In this document: positions 1-8,098 of the stretch, piece by piece
How positions within the stretch are numbered: position 1 is the first letter of the stretch
Layout of the letters: the number at the start of each line of letters is the position of its first letter
Assembly: GCA_036510975.1 (NCBI GenBank)
Contig: DATCCY010000084.1
Coordinates: 1 to 24,973, forward strand
DNA from: Longivirga sp036510975
GTDB lineage: Bacteria > Actinomycetota > Actinomycetes > S36-B12 > CAIYMF01
DNA length: 24,973 bases
Direction: 5' to 3'
Program-made: the position numbers and the translations under genes
Notes under the pieces: model-generated
Seen by the model: only the letters and a program-made list of their open reading frames with translations
The model's database searches: none
What the model was told of the DNA's origin: nothing

Positions 1-1092
1 TACAAGAACAACACCGACAACAAGGGCGCCTCCTACGGCACCCACGAGAACTACCTCATGCGGCGTACGACTCCGTTCTCCGACATCGTGAGGCACCTGA
101 CGCCGTTCTTCGTCTCCCGTCAGGTCGTGACCGGTTCGGGACGCGTCGGGCTCGGGCAGGAGGGCCGTCGTCACGGCTACCAGCTCTCGCAGCGCGCGGA
201 CTTCTTCGAGGTCGAGGTCGGCCTCGAGACGACGTTGAAGCGTCCGATCATCAACACCCGGGACGAGCCGCACTGCGACCCCGAGAAGTACCGCCGGCTG
301 CACGTCATCGTCGGCGATGCGAACCTCGCCGAGATCTCCACCTACCTCAAGCTCGGCACGACCTCGCTCGTGCTCGCCATGCTCGAGGACGACTTCCTCC
401 GCCTCGACCTCGTGATGGACGCACCGGTGCGGGAGATGCACCAGGTGTCGCACGACCCCTCGCTTCAGCACCTCGTCACCATGACCTCCGGACGCCGGAT
501 CACCGCCGTGCAGATGCAGCTGGAGTACCTCGAGCAGGCCCGCAAGTACGTCGAGGACCGCCTCGGCTCCGACGTCGACGAACAGACCGCCGACGTCCTC
601 GACCGGTGGGAGTCGGTCCTCACCCGGCTCGAGACCGACCCGATGGACCTCTCCCGCGAGCTCGACTGGGTGGCGAAGCTCGCGGTCCTGCAGGGCTACC
701 GCGACCGTGACGGGCTCGACTGGGACCACGCCCGGCTGCACCTGGTCGACCTGCAGTACAGCGACGTACGACCGGACAAGGGCCTCGCGCAACGCATGCA
801 GTCGCGCGGCTCGCTGGCCCGGATCACGACCGACGCGCAGGTCGATGCGGCCGTGGCGACCCCTCCGACGGACACCCGGGCCTGGTTCCGTGGCGAGTGC
901 ATGCGCCGCTACCCCGAGCACGTGGCGGCGGCGTCCTGGGACTCGGTGATCTTCGACGTGCCCGGCCACGACGCGCTGCAGCGGGTCCCCACCCTCGAGC
1001 CGCTCCGGGGCACGAAGGCGCATGTGGGCGACCTGCTCGACCGCTGCGCGACGGCCGGCGACCTGCTCGCGGCGCTGGGCGACCGGGCCTGA
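1..1092 (+). CDS. dop: Dop, deamidase/depupylase of Pup (5'-truncated)
   Basis: The reading frame is already open at base 1, so the N-terminus lies outside the window; 363 residues are visible and the family is about 500 long. Dop converts the C-terminal Gln of Pup to Glu, making Pup ligatable, and also removes Pup from substrates. The visible part begins in the carboxylate-amine-ligase-like core shared with PafA: YKNNTDNKGASYGTHENYL here matches FKNNTDSAGNSYGCHENYL in the pafA product of this window. Later shared blocks include RPIINTRDEPH and YRRLHVIVGD. The assignment to Dop rather than PafA rests on position directly upstream of pup, a divergent C-terminus, and a second, clear PafA at 3018. 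The catalytic N-terminal strand and the Dop-specific loop cannot be checked. It is followed by pup after a 100-bp gap. Confidence 0.93.
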   Translation, partial: YKNNTDNKGASYGTHENYLMRRTTPFSDIVRHLTPFFVSRQVVTGSGRVGLGQEGRRHGYQLSQRADFFEVEVGLETTLKRPIINTRDEPHCDPEKYRRLHVIVGDANLAEISTYLKLGTTSLVLAMLEDDFLRLDLVMDAPVREMHQVSHDPSLQHLVTMTSGRRITAVQMQLEYLEQARKYVEDRLGSDVDEQTADVLDRWESVLTRLETDPMDLSRELDWVAKLAVLQGYRDRDGLDWDHARLHLVDLQYSDVRPDKGLAQRMQSRGSLARITTDAQVDAAVATPPTDTRAWFRGECMRRYPEHVAAASWDSVIFDVPGHDALQRVPTLEPLRGTKAHVGDLLDRCATAGDLLAALGDRA

Positions 1093-1140
1093 CCGCGACG
1101 CGCCGCGGGCACTCGCCCGGCGCGGGGCCGGTGGCGTGGG

Positions 1141-1146
1141 TAGGGT
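1141..1146 (+). promoter_or_regulatory. Candidate -10 element (TAGGGT) for pup
   Basis: TAGGGT fits the actinobacterial TANNNT -10 pattern. It lies in the 100-bp dop-pup gap and would place the transcript start near 1153, about 40 nt before the pup ATG, leaving room for the GAGGAG ribosome site at 1181-1186. No convincing -35 is visible. It suggests pup-prcBA may be transcribed independently of dop. Confidence 0.4.
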
Positions 1147-1192
1147 CGTCGCAAGCCCGACGCACCGTCGGGCCGCACGTGAGGAGGTCGTC

Positions 1193-1405
1193 ATGCCCAC
1201 TCGTGACAGCGGCGAGCAGCAGCACAAGGCGCGCTCGGCCGACGACGAGCAGGTCGACGAGGCGGCAGCGCCGTCGACGGACCTCGCGGCGCGCAAGGAG
1301 GCCCTGGACGCCGACATCGACGCGATCCTCGACGACATCGACGAGGCGCTCGAGACCAACGCCGAGGAGTTCGTCCGCGGCTTCGTCCAGAAGGGTGGCC
1401 AGTGA
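1193..1405 (+). CDS. pup: Prokaryotic ubiquitin-like protein Pup
   Basis: This 70-residue, highly acidic protein ends in GFVQKGGQ. The terminal Gly-Gly-Gln is the form that Dop must deamidate to GGE before PafA can attach it to substrate lysines, marking them for the proteasome. The N-terminal half is rich in D, E, Q and A and is expected to be disordered. The segment around residues 38-62 (LDADIDAILDDIDEALETNA) matches the coiled-coil region that docks on the Mpa/ARC ATPase. The ATG at 1193 is chosen because GAGGAG sits 6 nt upstream and the resulting length is typical of Pup; the frame is open further upstream without a better start. Its stop overlaps the GTG of prcB by 4 bp, implying translational coupling. 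Confidence 0.97.
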   Translation: MPTRDSGEQQHKARSADDEQVDEAAAPSTDLAARKEALDADIDAILDDIDEALETNAEEFVRGFVQKGGQ

Positions 1406-2253
1406 CCAACGGCCGTCGCTCCGGTCTCGGGGTCTCGCTGTCGCAGGCGTACCTGCAGCCCGGGTCGTCCTCGTTCGCCGAGTTCCTCGCGATGCACGAC
1501 CCCTCGCTGCTGCCGGCGGGCCGACCGCTGCCGCCGGGCACGACCGTCGACGCCGTGCACGGCACGACGATCGTGTCGCTGACCTACGCCGGTGGCGTCG
1601 TCATGGCCGGTGACCGCCGCGCGACGATGGGCAACGTCATCGCGCAGCGCGACATCGAGAAGGTGTTCCCGGCCGACGAGTCGAGCTGCGTCGGCATCGC
1701 GGGGACCGCCGGGCTCGCCGTCGAGATGGTGAAGCTCTTCCAGGTCGAGCTCGAGCACTACGAGAAGATCGAGGGCGCCCAGCTCTCCGTCGACGGCAAG
1801 GCCAACCGGCTCGCCACCCTGATCCGCGGCAACCTCGGCATGGCCATGCAGGGCCTCGCGGTCGTCCCGATGTTCGCCGGCTACGACCCCGAGACCGGTG
1901 GCGGACGCATCTTCAGCTACGACGTCACCGGCGGCCGCTACGAGGAGCACCGGCACCACAGCGTGGGGTCCGGGTCGATGTTCGCCCGCGGCGCGATCAA
2001 GAAGCTGTGGCGCGAGGACATCACCTCGGCCGAGGCGATCTCCATCGCCGTCGAGTCGCTCTACGACGCCGCCGACGACGACGCGGGCACCGGTGGACCC
2101 GACCTCGCCCGCGGGATCCTCCCGGTCGTGGCCGTGGTGGACTCCGACGGCTACCGGCGCGTGCCGGAGTCCGAGCTCGAGCCCGTGGTGCGCGCCGTCG
2201 TCGCGGCCCGCCAGACCCGTCCTGACGGCCCGGTCGCCCCGGTCACGGGCTGA
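1402..2253 (+). CDS. prcB: 20S proteasome beta subunit (catalytic)
   Basis: This 283-residue protein is the N-terminal nucleophile threonine protease of the bacterial 20S proteasome. A propeptide of about 54 residues ends in AVHG, and cleavage before TTIVSL exposes catalytic Thr55 (mature Thr1). In mature numbering Asp17 (in AGDRR) and Lys33 (in DIEK) are present, completing the active site. The central blocks (GIAGTAGLAVEMVKLFQ, FSYDVTGG, HSVGSGSMFARG) are typical of actinobacterial PrcB. It starts with GTG inside the pup stop (GTGA overlap) and is followed after 14 bp by prcA, with which it assembles as a stack of four heptameric rings. The C-terminal tail after residue 255 is low-complexity and probably flexible. 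Confidence 0.97.
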   Translation: MTNGRRSGLGVSLSQAYLQPGSSSFAEFLAMHDPSLLPAGRPLPPGTTVDAVHGTTIVSLTYAGGVVMAGDRRATMGNVIAQRDIEKVFPADESSCVGIAGTAGLAVEMVKLFQVELEHYEKIEGAQLSVDGKANRLATLIRGNLGMAMQGLAVVPMFAGYDPETGGGRIFSYDVTGGRYEEHRHHSVGSGSMFARGAIKKLWREDITSAEAISIAVESLYDAADDDAGTGGPDLARGILPVVAVVDSDGYRRVPESELEPVVRAVVAARQTRPDGPVAPVTG

Positions 2254-2267
2254 GGGGGAGCAGCGCC

Positions 2268-3014
2268 ATGAGCATGCCGTTCTACGTCTCGCCCGAGCAG
2301 GTCATCCGCGACAAGGCCGACTACGCACGCAAGGGCATCGCCCGCGGCCGCAGCGTCATCGTCCTGCAGTACTCCGGTGGCCTGCTGTTCGTCGCGGAGA
2401 ACCGGTCCCGCGCCCTGCACAAGATCTCCGAGATCTACGACCGCATCGCGTTCGCCGCGGTGGGCAAGTACAACGAGTTTGAGAACCTGCGGGTGGCCGG
2501 CGTGCGGCTCGCGGACCTGCGCGGCTACTCCTACGACCGTCGCGACGTCACCGGCCGCTCCCTGGCCAACGCCTACGCCCAGACCCTCGGCACCATCTTC
2601 ACCGAGACCCAGAAGCCCTACGAGGTCGAGATCGTCGTCGCCGAGGTGGGGGAGTCCACCCACGACGACCAGCTCTACCGCCTCACCTTCGACGGCTCGG
2701 TCGGCGACGAGCACGGCTTCGTCGCGATGGGCGGCTCCGCGGACGCGATCTCGGAGAAGCTGCGCGAGCGGTGGACCGAGGGGCTCGACCTCGGGGACGC
2801 CGTACGCCTGGCGGTCGAGCTGCTCGGGTCGGCGCCGGAGAACGGCACCGGGTCGCAGGAGTCGCGGGTGCTGACCCCGGCGCAGCTCGAGGTCGCGGTC
2901 CTCGACCGCGCGCGACCGCGCCGCAAGTTCAGCCGCATCACCGGCCCGAGGCTCGCCGAGCTGCTCGGCGTCGACGACGACAGCGACGACGAGCCCGACG
3001 AGAGTCCTGGCTAG
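2268..3014 (+). CDS. prcA: 20S proteasome alpha subunit
   Basis: This 248-residue protein forms the outer, gating rings of the bacterial proteasome and docks the Mpa/ARC ATPase. The N-terminus MSMPFYVSPEQVIRDKADYA closely matches known actinobacterial PrcA, followed by ARKGIARGRSVIVL, the ISEIYDRIAFAAVGKYNEF block and SYDRRDVTGRSLANAYAQTL. It has no N-terminal Thr nucleophile, as expected for an alpha subunit. The ATG at 2268 is preceded by AGGGGGAG at 2253-2260; a second ATG two codons later (2274) is a less likely alternative. The C-terminus is an acidic DDDSDDEPDESPG tail. PafA follows three bases after the stop. Confidence 0.96.
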   Translation: MSMPFYVSPEQVIRDKADYARKGIARGRSVIVLQYSGGLLFVAENRSRALHKISEIYDRIAFAAVGKYNEFENLRVAGVRLADLRGYSYDRRDVTGRSLANAYAQTLGTIFTETQKPYEVEIVVAEVGESTHDDQLYRLTFDGSVGDEHGFVAMGGSADAISEKLRERWTEGLDLGDAVRLAVELLGSAPENGTGSQESRVLTPAQLEVAVLDRARPRRKFSRITGPRLAELLGVDDDSDDEPDESPG

Positions 3015-3017
3015 ACC

Positions 3018-4388
3018 GTGGACCGGCGGATCTTCGGCATCGAGACGGAGTACGGCGTCACCTGCACCTTCCGCGGGCAGCGACGCCTCTCGCCGGACGA
3101 GGTCGCCCGCTACCTGTTCCGCCGCGTGGTGTCTTGGGGCCGATCGAGCAACGTCTTCCTGCGCAACGGGTCGCGGCTCTACCTCGACGTCGGCAGCCAC
3201 CCGGAGTACGCCACGGCCGAGTGCGACCGCATCGAGGAGCTCGTCGCCCACGACAAGGCGGGGGAGCGGATCCTCGAGGGCCTGCTCGTCGACGCCGAGA
3301 AGCGCCTCCAGGAGGAGGGGATCGCGGGCGACGTCTACCTGTTCAAGAACAACACGGACTCGGCCGGCAACTCCTACGGCTGCCACGAGAACTACCTCGT
3401 GGGACGCCACGGCGAGTTCTCCCGTCTCGCCGACACCCTGATCCCGTTCTTCGTCTCCCGCCAGATCGTGTGCGGTGCGGGCAAGGTGCTGCAGACGCCA
3501 CGCGGCGCCGTCTACTGCGTGAGCCAGCGCGCCGAGCACATCTGGGAAGGGGTCTCGAGCGCCACGACCCGCTCGCGACCGATCATCAACACGCGCGACG
3601 AGCCGCACGCCGACGCCGAGCGCTACCGCCGCCTCCACGTCATCGTCGGCGACTCCAACATGAGCGAGACCACGACGATGCTCAAGGTCGGCGCGACCGA
3701 CCTCGTGCTGCGCATGCTCGAGCACGGCAGCGTGATGCGCGACATGACCCTCGAGAACCCGATCCGTGCCATCCGCGAGATCAGCCACGACCCCACCGGG
3801 CGCAAGACGGTGCGGCTCGCGAACGGGCGGGAGCTGTCGGCGCTGGAGATCCAGACCGAGTACCTCGAGCGGGCCTCGGACTTCGCCCGGCGTCGTGGCC
3901 TGCTCGACGACCCGGAGTCCATCCACTCGCGCGTCGTCGACCTCTGGACCCGCTCGGTCACGGCCGTCTCCACCGGGGACCTGTCGCTCGTCGAGCGCGA
4001 GATCGACTGGGTCATCAAGCTGCGGCTGCTCGAGCGCTACATGGCCAAGCACGACATGGACCTGTCCAACCCCCGCATCGCCCAGCTCGACCTGGCCTAC
4101 CACGACATCACGCGCTCGCGCGGCCTGTACTACCTGCTGGAGTCGCGAGGGGCCGTGGCCCGGGTGACCCGCGACCTCGAGGTGTTCCAGGCCAAGTCGA
4201 TCCCCCCGCAGACCACCCGGGCGAAGCTGCGCGGGGAGTTCATCAAGAGGGCCCAGGAACGGCGCCGGGACTTCACGGTCGACTGGGTGCACCTCAAGCT
4301 CAACGACCAGGCGCAGCGCACGGTCCTGTGCAAGGACCCGTTCCGTGCCGTCGACGAGCGGGTCGAGAAGCTCATCGCCTCGATGTGA
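3018..4388 (+). CDS. pafA: PafA, Pup-protein ligase
   Basis: This 456-residue enzyme uses ATP to phosphorylate the C-terminal Glu of Pup and forms an isopeptide bond with substrate lysines. It begins VDRRIFGIETEYGVTC; Glu9 in GIETE is a metal/ATP-site residue and Asp57 in YLDVGSHPEYATAEC is the expected catalytic base. Further family blocks are VVSWGRSSNVFLRNG, FKNNTDSAGNSYGCHENYL, RPIINTRDEPHADAE and the C-terminal VDWVHLKLNDQAQRTV. Its length matches mycobacterial PafA. The GTG at 3018 lies only 3 bp after the prcA stop, so the ribosome probably reinitiates. It is paralogous to the dop product at the window start, which shows the fold duplication within one locus. Confidence 0.97.
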   Translation: MDRRIFGIETEYGVTCTFRGQRRLSPDEVARYLFRRVVSWGRSSNVFLRNGSRLYLDVGSHPEYATAECDRIEELVAHDKAGERILEGLLVDAEKRLQEEGIAGDVYLFKNNTDSAGNSYGCHENYLVGRHGEFSRLADTLIPFFVSRQIVCGAGKVLQTPRGAVYCVSQRAEHIWEGVSSATTRSRPIINTRDEPHADAERYRRLHVIVGDSNMSETTTMLKVGATDLVLRMLEHGSVMRDMTLENPIRAIREISHDPTGRKTVRLANGRELSALEIQTEYLERASDFARRRGLLDDPESIHSRVVDLWTRSVTAVSTGDLSLVEREIDWVIKLRLLERYMAKHDMDLSNPRIAQLDLAYHDITRSRGLYYLLESRGAVARVTRDLEVFQAKSIPPQTTRAKLRGEFIKRAQERRRDFTVDWVHLKLNDQAQRTVLCKDPFRAVDERVEKLIASM

Positions 4389-4473
4389 CGCACGTCGCGT
4401 GGGGAACCTCACCGTCCCCCGAGGCGTCAGGCAGCTGTCATCTCCTCGTGATCGCACGTACGCCCTGGCGTCC

Positions 4474-4500
4474 GGAGCGCTCCTCCGACCAGGTTAGGGT
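4474..4500 (+). promoter_or_regulatory. Promoter of FKBP lipoprotein with palindrome near -35
   Basis: TAGGGT at 4495-4500 is a -10 candidate exactly 8 nt before the GTG at 4509, predicting a leaderless or near-leaderless mRNA. A perfect 10-bp palindrome GGAGCGCTCC lies at 4474-4483, roughly in the -35 region, and could be a regulator site. No TTGACA-like -35 is visible. Confidence 0.5.
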
Positions 4501-4508
4501 CGATCCTC

Positions 4509-5540
4509 GTGAACCACCGCCTCCCCAGAACCCTCGCCCCGGCCGCCCTCGTCGCCGTCGCCGCTCTGGCACTGACCGCGTGCGGCTCGTCCTCCGGCGC
4601 GACGTCGTCCTCCGGGAGCCCGGCGGCCTCCGGCTCGTCCTCGAGCTCGGGATCCTCCGCCGGTGGCAGCACCGACTGCCCGCCCGGGACCCCGGCCAGC
4701 GCCGACTACACCGTGGGCACCGAAGGCGTCTCGGTCACGGGCGACCTCGGCAAGGCGCCGACGGTCAAGCTCGGTGCCGACACCTCGAAGGTCACCAAGC
4801 TCACCGTGTGCGACCTGGTCCCGGGCACGGGTGCGGCGATCGCGGCCGGCGCCTCGATCACGGCGCAGTACGTGGGCATCGGAGCGGTGTCGGGCAAGAA
4901 GTTCGACTCGTCGTGGGACCGCGGGAAGCCGGCCAAGTTCTCCCTCTCCGGCGTGATCGAGGGCTGGACCAAGGGCATCCCTGGGATGAAGGTCGGCGGT
5001 CGCCGGCTCCTCGTCATCCCGGGTGCGCAGGCCTACGGCGCCTCGCCGCCCTCGGCCGACATCGCGGCCAACGAGGCGCTCGTGTTCGTCGTCGACGCCG
5101 TGCCCACGCCGGTTCCCACCGTGGGCCCGCACGTGCAGGGCACCGCGGGCGTCACGGTCACCGGTGACCCCGGAAAGGCGCCGACCATCGCCGTGAGCCC
5201 CGAGACCGCCAAGGTGTCACAGCTGACGATCAACGACATCACAGTCGGGACCGGAGCCGAGGCGAAGGCCGGGGCCACGGTCACCGTGAACTACGTCGGC
5301 GCCGGTGGCACGACTGGCAAGACCTTCGACTCCACCTGGACGAACGGCAAGACCGCGAGCTTCGACCTGTCGCAGATCATCACCGGCATCGCCGACGGCG
5401 TCCCGGGGATGAAGGTGGGCGGTCGGCGCCTCATCGTGATGCCGGCGGCCCAGGGCTTCGGGGCGAGCGTCCCGTCCGGCCTGGACATCCAGGCCAACGA
5501 GCCGCTGGTGTTCGTCGTCGACCTGGTCTCGGTGCCCTGA
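4509..5540 (+). CDS. Secreted lipoprotein with two FKBP-type prolyl isomerase domains
   Basis: This 343-residue protein has a lipoprotein signal: basic MNHRLPR, a hydrophobic stretch, and lipobox ALTAC with Cys25 as the lipidated residue. A Ser/Gly linker of about 30 residues follows. Two FKBP domains come next (about 90-195 and 235-343). Each has a tyrosine strand (QYVGIG, NYVGAG), FDSSW/FDSTW, the IPGMKVGGRR/VPGMKVGGRR block, an (A)(Y/F)GAS loop and a final LVFVVD strand. The expected role is folding of exported proteins at the outer face of the membrane. The GTG start is supported by the signal peptide and a -10 hexamer 8 nt away; there is no Shine-Dalgarno. It sits between pafA and a single-domain FKBP with the same block order, suggesting local duplication. 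Confidence 0.9.
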   Translation: MNHRLPRTLAPAALVAVAALALTACGSSSGATSSSGSPAASGSSSSSGSSAGGSTDCPPGTPASADYTVGTEGVSVTGDLGKAPTVKLGADTSKVTKLTVCDLVPGTGAAIAAGASITAQYVGIGAVSGKKFDSSWDRGKPAKFSLSGVIEGWTKGIPGMKVGGRRLLVIPGAQAYGASPPSADIAANEALVFVVDAVPTPVPTVGPHVQGTAGVTVTGDPGKAPTIAVSPETAKVSQLTINDITVGTGAEAKAGATVTVNYVGAGGTTGKTFDSTWTNGKTASFDLSQIITGIADGVPGMKVGGRRLIVMPAAQGFGASVPSGLDIQANEPLVFVVDLVSVP

Positions 5541-5544
5541 CCCG

Positions 5545-5567
5545 GACTCGCGCAGGTGCGCCGAGTC
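5545..5567 (+). terminator. Hairpin terminator candidate after FKBP lipoprotein
   Basis: GACTCG (5545-5550) pairs with CGAGTC (5562-5567), and inside it CGC (5551-5553) pairs with GCG (5558-5560), leaving one bulged C and a 4-nt loop. It starts 5 nt after the stop codon. There is no U-tract, which is usual for GC-rich actinobacterial hairpins. Confidence 0.45.
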
Positions 5568-5590
5568 GGCCCAGATCGGTCGCTCTGCAC

Positions 5591-5596
5591 TAGCGT
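5591..5596 (+). promoter_or_regulatory. Candidate -10 (TAGCGT) for the small FKBP gene
   Basis: TAGCGT fits TANNNT and would start a transcript near 5603, giving a leader of about 50 nt that contains the GAGGAG ribosome site at 5641-5646. It follows the hairpin at 5545-5567, so this FKBP and pafBC may form a separate transcription unit. Confidence 0.35.
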
Positions 5597-5653
5597 CGTC
5601 CCCCGGACCGCCGAACCGCCGCGGACAGCTGCACGCCACCGAGGAGACAGGCC

Positions 5654-6016
5654 ATGAGCGAGAAGCCCGAGATCGACTTCCCCGGCGGCCAGGCGCCGAC
5701 CGAGCTCGTGATCGACGACATCGTCGTCGGCACCGGTGCCGAGGCCGTGCCCGGCGCCACCGTGCTCGTGCACTACGTCGGCGTGGAGTTCGAGAGCGGC
5801 GACGAGTTCGACTCGAGCTGGAACCGCGGCGAGCCGATCGAGTTCCCCCTGCGGGGGCTCATCGCCGGCTGGCAGGAGGGCATCCCCGGCATGCAGGTGG
5901 GCGGCCGACGTCAGCTCACGATCCCGCCGGAGCTGGCCTACGGCGCGGCCGGAGGCGGTCACCGGCTCTCGGGCAAGACGCTGATCTTCGTCATCGACCT
6001 GCTCGCCGTCCGCTGA
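5654..6016 (+). CDS. FKBP-type peptidyl-prolyl cis-trans isomerase, soluble
   Basis: This 120-residue single-domain FKBP catalyses cis-trans isomerisation of peptidyl-proline bonds. It has no signal peptide, so it is probably cytoplasmic. The FKBP core is complete: VLVHYVGV (strand with the active-site Tyr), EFDSSWNRG, IEFPLRGLIAGWQEGIPGM, VGGRRQLTIPPELAYG and the final LIFVIDLLAV. The ATG at 5654 is preceded by GAGGAG with 7 nt spacing. It resembles each half of the lipoprotein directly upstream. FKBPs at this position between pafA and pafB recur in related actinobacteria; whether they serve the proteasome is not known from the sequence. PafB starts 37 nt downstream. Confidence 0.93.
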   Translation: MSEKPEIDFPGGQAPTELVIDDIVVGTGAEAVPGATVLVHYVGVEFESGDEFDSSWNRGEPIEFPLRGLIAGWQEGIPGMQVGGRRQLTIPPELAYGAAGGGHRLSGKTLIFVIDLLAVR

Positions 6017-6052
6017 CCCGTCCGCCGACCCGTCCGCGCACGAGGGGGCACC

Positions 6053-7015
6053 GTGAGCCAGAAGGACCGCACCGAGCGGCTGCTGAACCTGCTGTTCGCG
6101 CTCATGGCCTCCGCACGGCCGGTCCCCAAGCACGTCCTGCGCGAGGCGATCGACGCCTACCGCGAGAGCCCCTCCGAGGAGGCGTTCGAGCGGATGTTCG
6201 AGCGCGACAAGGACGAGCTGCGCAGCATGGGCGTCCCGGTCGAGACGGTCGAGGGACCCGATGGGGTCGGGGGCATCGAGGGCTACCGCGTCGCGGCCGA
6301 CGACTACGCCCTGCCCGCGGTCGACTTCACGGCCGACGAGCTCGCCGTGCTCGGCCTGGCCGCCCGCGTGTGGGAGCAGGCGAGCCTCGGCCCGGCCGCC
6401 CAGCGCGCCGTCCAGAAGCTCGAGGCGCTCGGCACGGGCGCCCTGGTCGACGGACCGGTGGGCATCGAGACACGGATCGCGACCGCCGAGCCGTCCTTCC
6501 CGGTGCTGCTCGAGGCGGTGCGCACCCGCCGCGCGGTGCGCTTCGACTACCGCAAGCCGGGCGACGACGCCCCCGGCACGCGCGAGGTCCAGCCGTGGGG
6601 CGTGGCGTCCCGTCGCGGCCACTGGTACCTCGTCGGCAACGACGTCGGCCGGGGCGCCGCACGCGTCTTCCGCCTCTCCCGGGTCGTCGGGGCCGCCACG
6701 GCCTACGGCGAGGCGGGGTCCTACGACGTGCCGGAGGGGATCGACGTGCCGGCGATGATTGCCGCATCGACACCGCGCCCCGGGGCGCTCACGGCACGCA
6801 TCCGGGTCGCCGCCGGCCGCGCGCACGGGCTGCGGCGCCGGGCCACGAGCACCGTGCCGGACGGTGACGGCGACGTCCTGCTCGTGCCCTACTCCGACGA
6901 CGAGGCGCTCGCGGCCGACGTCGTCGGCCTCGGCGCCGCGGCGGTCGTGCTCGAGCCGGAGTCGCTGCGAGCCGCCGTCGTACGCCGCCTGCTGGTCGCG
7001 GCGGGTGCACCATGA
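6053..7015 (+). CDS. pafB: PafB, WYL-domain transcriptional regulator
   Basis: This 320-residue protein has an N-terminal winged-helix region (about 1-80, starting QKDRTERLLNLLFALM) and a WYL domain with the motif itself at residues 191-193 (GHWYLVGNDVGRG), followed by ARVFRLSRV. In mycobacteria PafB and PafC together activate the LexA/RecA-independent DNA-damage response; the name comes from the proteasome locus, not from a direct degradative role. The GTG at 6053 is preceded by GAGGGGG at 6042-6048. The gene ends in an ATGA overlap with pafC, in keeping with obligate co-translation of the two halves of a heterodimer. Confidence 0.93.
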   Translation: MSQKDRTERLLNLLFALMASARPVPKHVLREAIDAYRESPSEEAFERMFERDKDELRSMGVPVETVEGPDGVGGIEGYRVAADDYALPAVDFTADELAVLGLAARVWEQASLGPAAQRAVQKLEALGTGALVDGPVGIETRIATAEPSFPVLLEAVRTRRAVRFDYRKPGDDAPGTREVQPWGVASRRGHWYLVGNDVGRGAARVFRLSRVVGAATAYGEAGSYDVPEGIDVPAMIAASTPRPGALTARIRVAAGRAHGLRRRATSTVPDGDGDVLLVPYSDDEALAADVVGLGAAAVVLEPESLRAAVVRRLLVAAGAP

Positions 7016-7992
7016 ACGCCACGAAGCGGGCGCCGGACACGGCCGCGACGCGGCTCTCGCGGCTGCTCGCCCTCGTGCCCTGGCTCAGCGCCCACGACGG
7101 CGTCACGATCGACGAGGCGGCCGCGCACTTCGACGTCACCCCCGAGCAGCTGCAGAACGATCTCTGGCTGCTCATCTGCACGGGTCGGCCCGGGCACATG
7201 CACGGCGATCTCGTCGACATCCAGTTCTGGGACGAGGACGGCCGGATCACCGTCGTGGACGCCCAGACCCTCGACCGTCCGCTGCGCCTCTCGCCCGACG
7301 AGGCCGCGTCGCTGCTCGTGGCGCTGCGGGTGCTCGCGCAGGTGCCTGGGCCGCACGACCGGGTGGCGCTGGCCGGCGCCACCAGCAAGCTCGAGGCGGC
7401 CGCGGGGGAGGCGCTCGCCGCCGCCGACGGCGTCTCGGTGACGGTCGACACCACGCGCGACCCCGCCGTCTCGGCGGCCGTCACCCGCGCGCTGGCCGAC
7501 GGTCGCCGGCTCCACCTGACCTACGTCGGCTCGCTCGACGAGCGCACCGAGCGCGATGTCGACCCGATGCGGGTGCTCACCCTCGACGGGCGGACCTATC
7601 TCGAGGCCTGGTGCCGGCGCGCCGAGGCGGTGCGCACCTTCCGGCTCGACCGCATCGAGCGGGCCGAGGTGCTCGACGTCGCGGCGGAGGTCCCGGCGGA
7701 CGCCGCACCCGTCGACCTCGGCGCGGGCGCCCTGCGGCCCGAGGGGGACCCGGTCACCCTCGAGCTGGCCCCGGAGGTGGCCTGGATCGCCGAGGAGCAC
7801 CCGGTCGACTCGGTCACCGACCTCGGGGACGGCCACCTGCGCGTCGTGATGCCGGTGGCCGACGAGCGCTGGCTGGTCCGCCTCCTGCTGCGGCTCGGGT
7901 CGTCGGTCACCGTGCTCGACCGTCCGGACGTGGTCGAGACCGTCCGCGCCGAGGCGCGGGCCGCGCTCGCGGCGTACGGCACCGACGCCTGA
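7012..7992 (+). CDS. pafC: PafC, WYL-domain transcriptional regulator
   Basis: This 326-residue protein is the partner of PafB. The N-terminal helix-turn-helix region (TRLSRLLALVPWLSAHDGVTIDEAAAHFDVTPEQL) is of the DeoR-like type. The WYL domain is degenerate at its signature: residues 195-215 read TYLEAWCRRAEAVRTFRLDR instead of WYL, which is usual for PafC. The DGRTYLEAW and RTFRLDRI strands are still recognisable. The WYL domain is thought to sense a nucleic-acid or damage-linked ligand. The ATG overlaps the pafB stop by 4 bp. A GC-rich inverted repeat and an 11-bp tandem repeat follow within 100 bp of the stop. Confidence 0.92.
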   Translation: MNATKRAPDTAATRLSRLLALVPWLSAHDGVTIDEAAAHFDVTPEQLQNDLWLLICTGRPGHMHGDLVDIQFWDEDGRITVVDAQTLDRPLRLSPDEAASLLVALRVLAQVPGPHDRVALAGATSKLEAAAGEALAAADGVSVTVDTTRDPAVSAAVTRALADGRRLHLTYVGSLDERTERDVDPMRVLTLDGRTYLEAWCRRAEAVRTFRLDRIERAEVLDVAAEVPADAAPVDLGAGALRPEGDPVTLELAPEVAWIAEEHPVDSVTDLGDGHLRVVMPVADERWLVRLLLRLGSSVTVLDRPDVVETVRAEARAALAAYGTDA

Positions 7993-8029
7993 CCCGGCCT
8001 CCGCCCAGGACCTTCGCGGGCGCGTCGGG

Positions 8030-8084
8030 AGCGCGGCGGGGTCCCGGCGGGGTCCCGGCGACGCCGTTCGGGTGACGCCGCGCT
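8030..8084. terminator. GC-rich inverted repeat after pafC
   Basis: AGCGCGGCG at 8030-8038 pairs perfectly with CGCCGCGCT at 8076-8084 around a 37-nt GC-rich interior that can fold further. It lies about 38 nt after the pafC stop and has no U-tract. It may terminate the pafBC transcript; the long loop makes this uncertain. Confidence 0.3.
8035..8060. repeat. Short tandem repeat, 11-bp unit, about 2.4 copies
   Basis: The unit GGCGGGGTCCC occurs at 8035-8045 and 8046-8056 without mismatch, followed by a partial GGCG. It lies in the pafC/zinc-ribbon gap. It is too short to be called a functional repeat array. Confidence 0.6.
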
Positions 8085-8098
8085 GACCGACCGCGCAC

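Noticed and set aside
2151..4457. 768-codon open frame on the minus strand across prcA and pafA
   Set aside because: It is antisense to two unmistakable genes. Its product is low-complexity (many L, V, D, R, G) without motifs, as expected from GC-rich codon bias on the opposite strand.
8035..8060. Tandem 11-bp repeat as a variable-number repeat or origin-type iteron
   Set aside because: Only 2.4 copies in very GC-rich DNA, with no associated replication or phase-variation gene.
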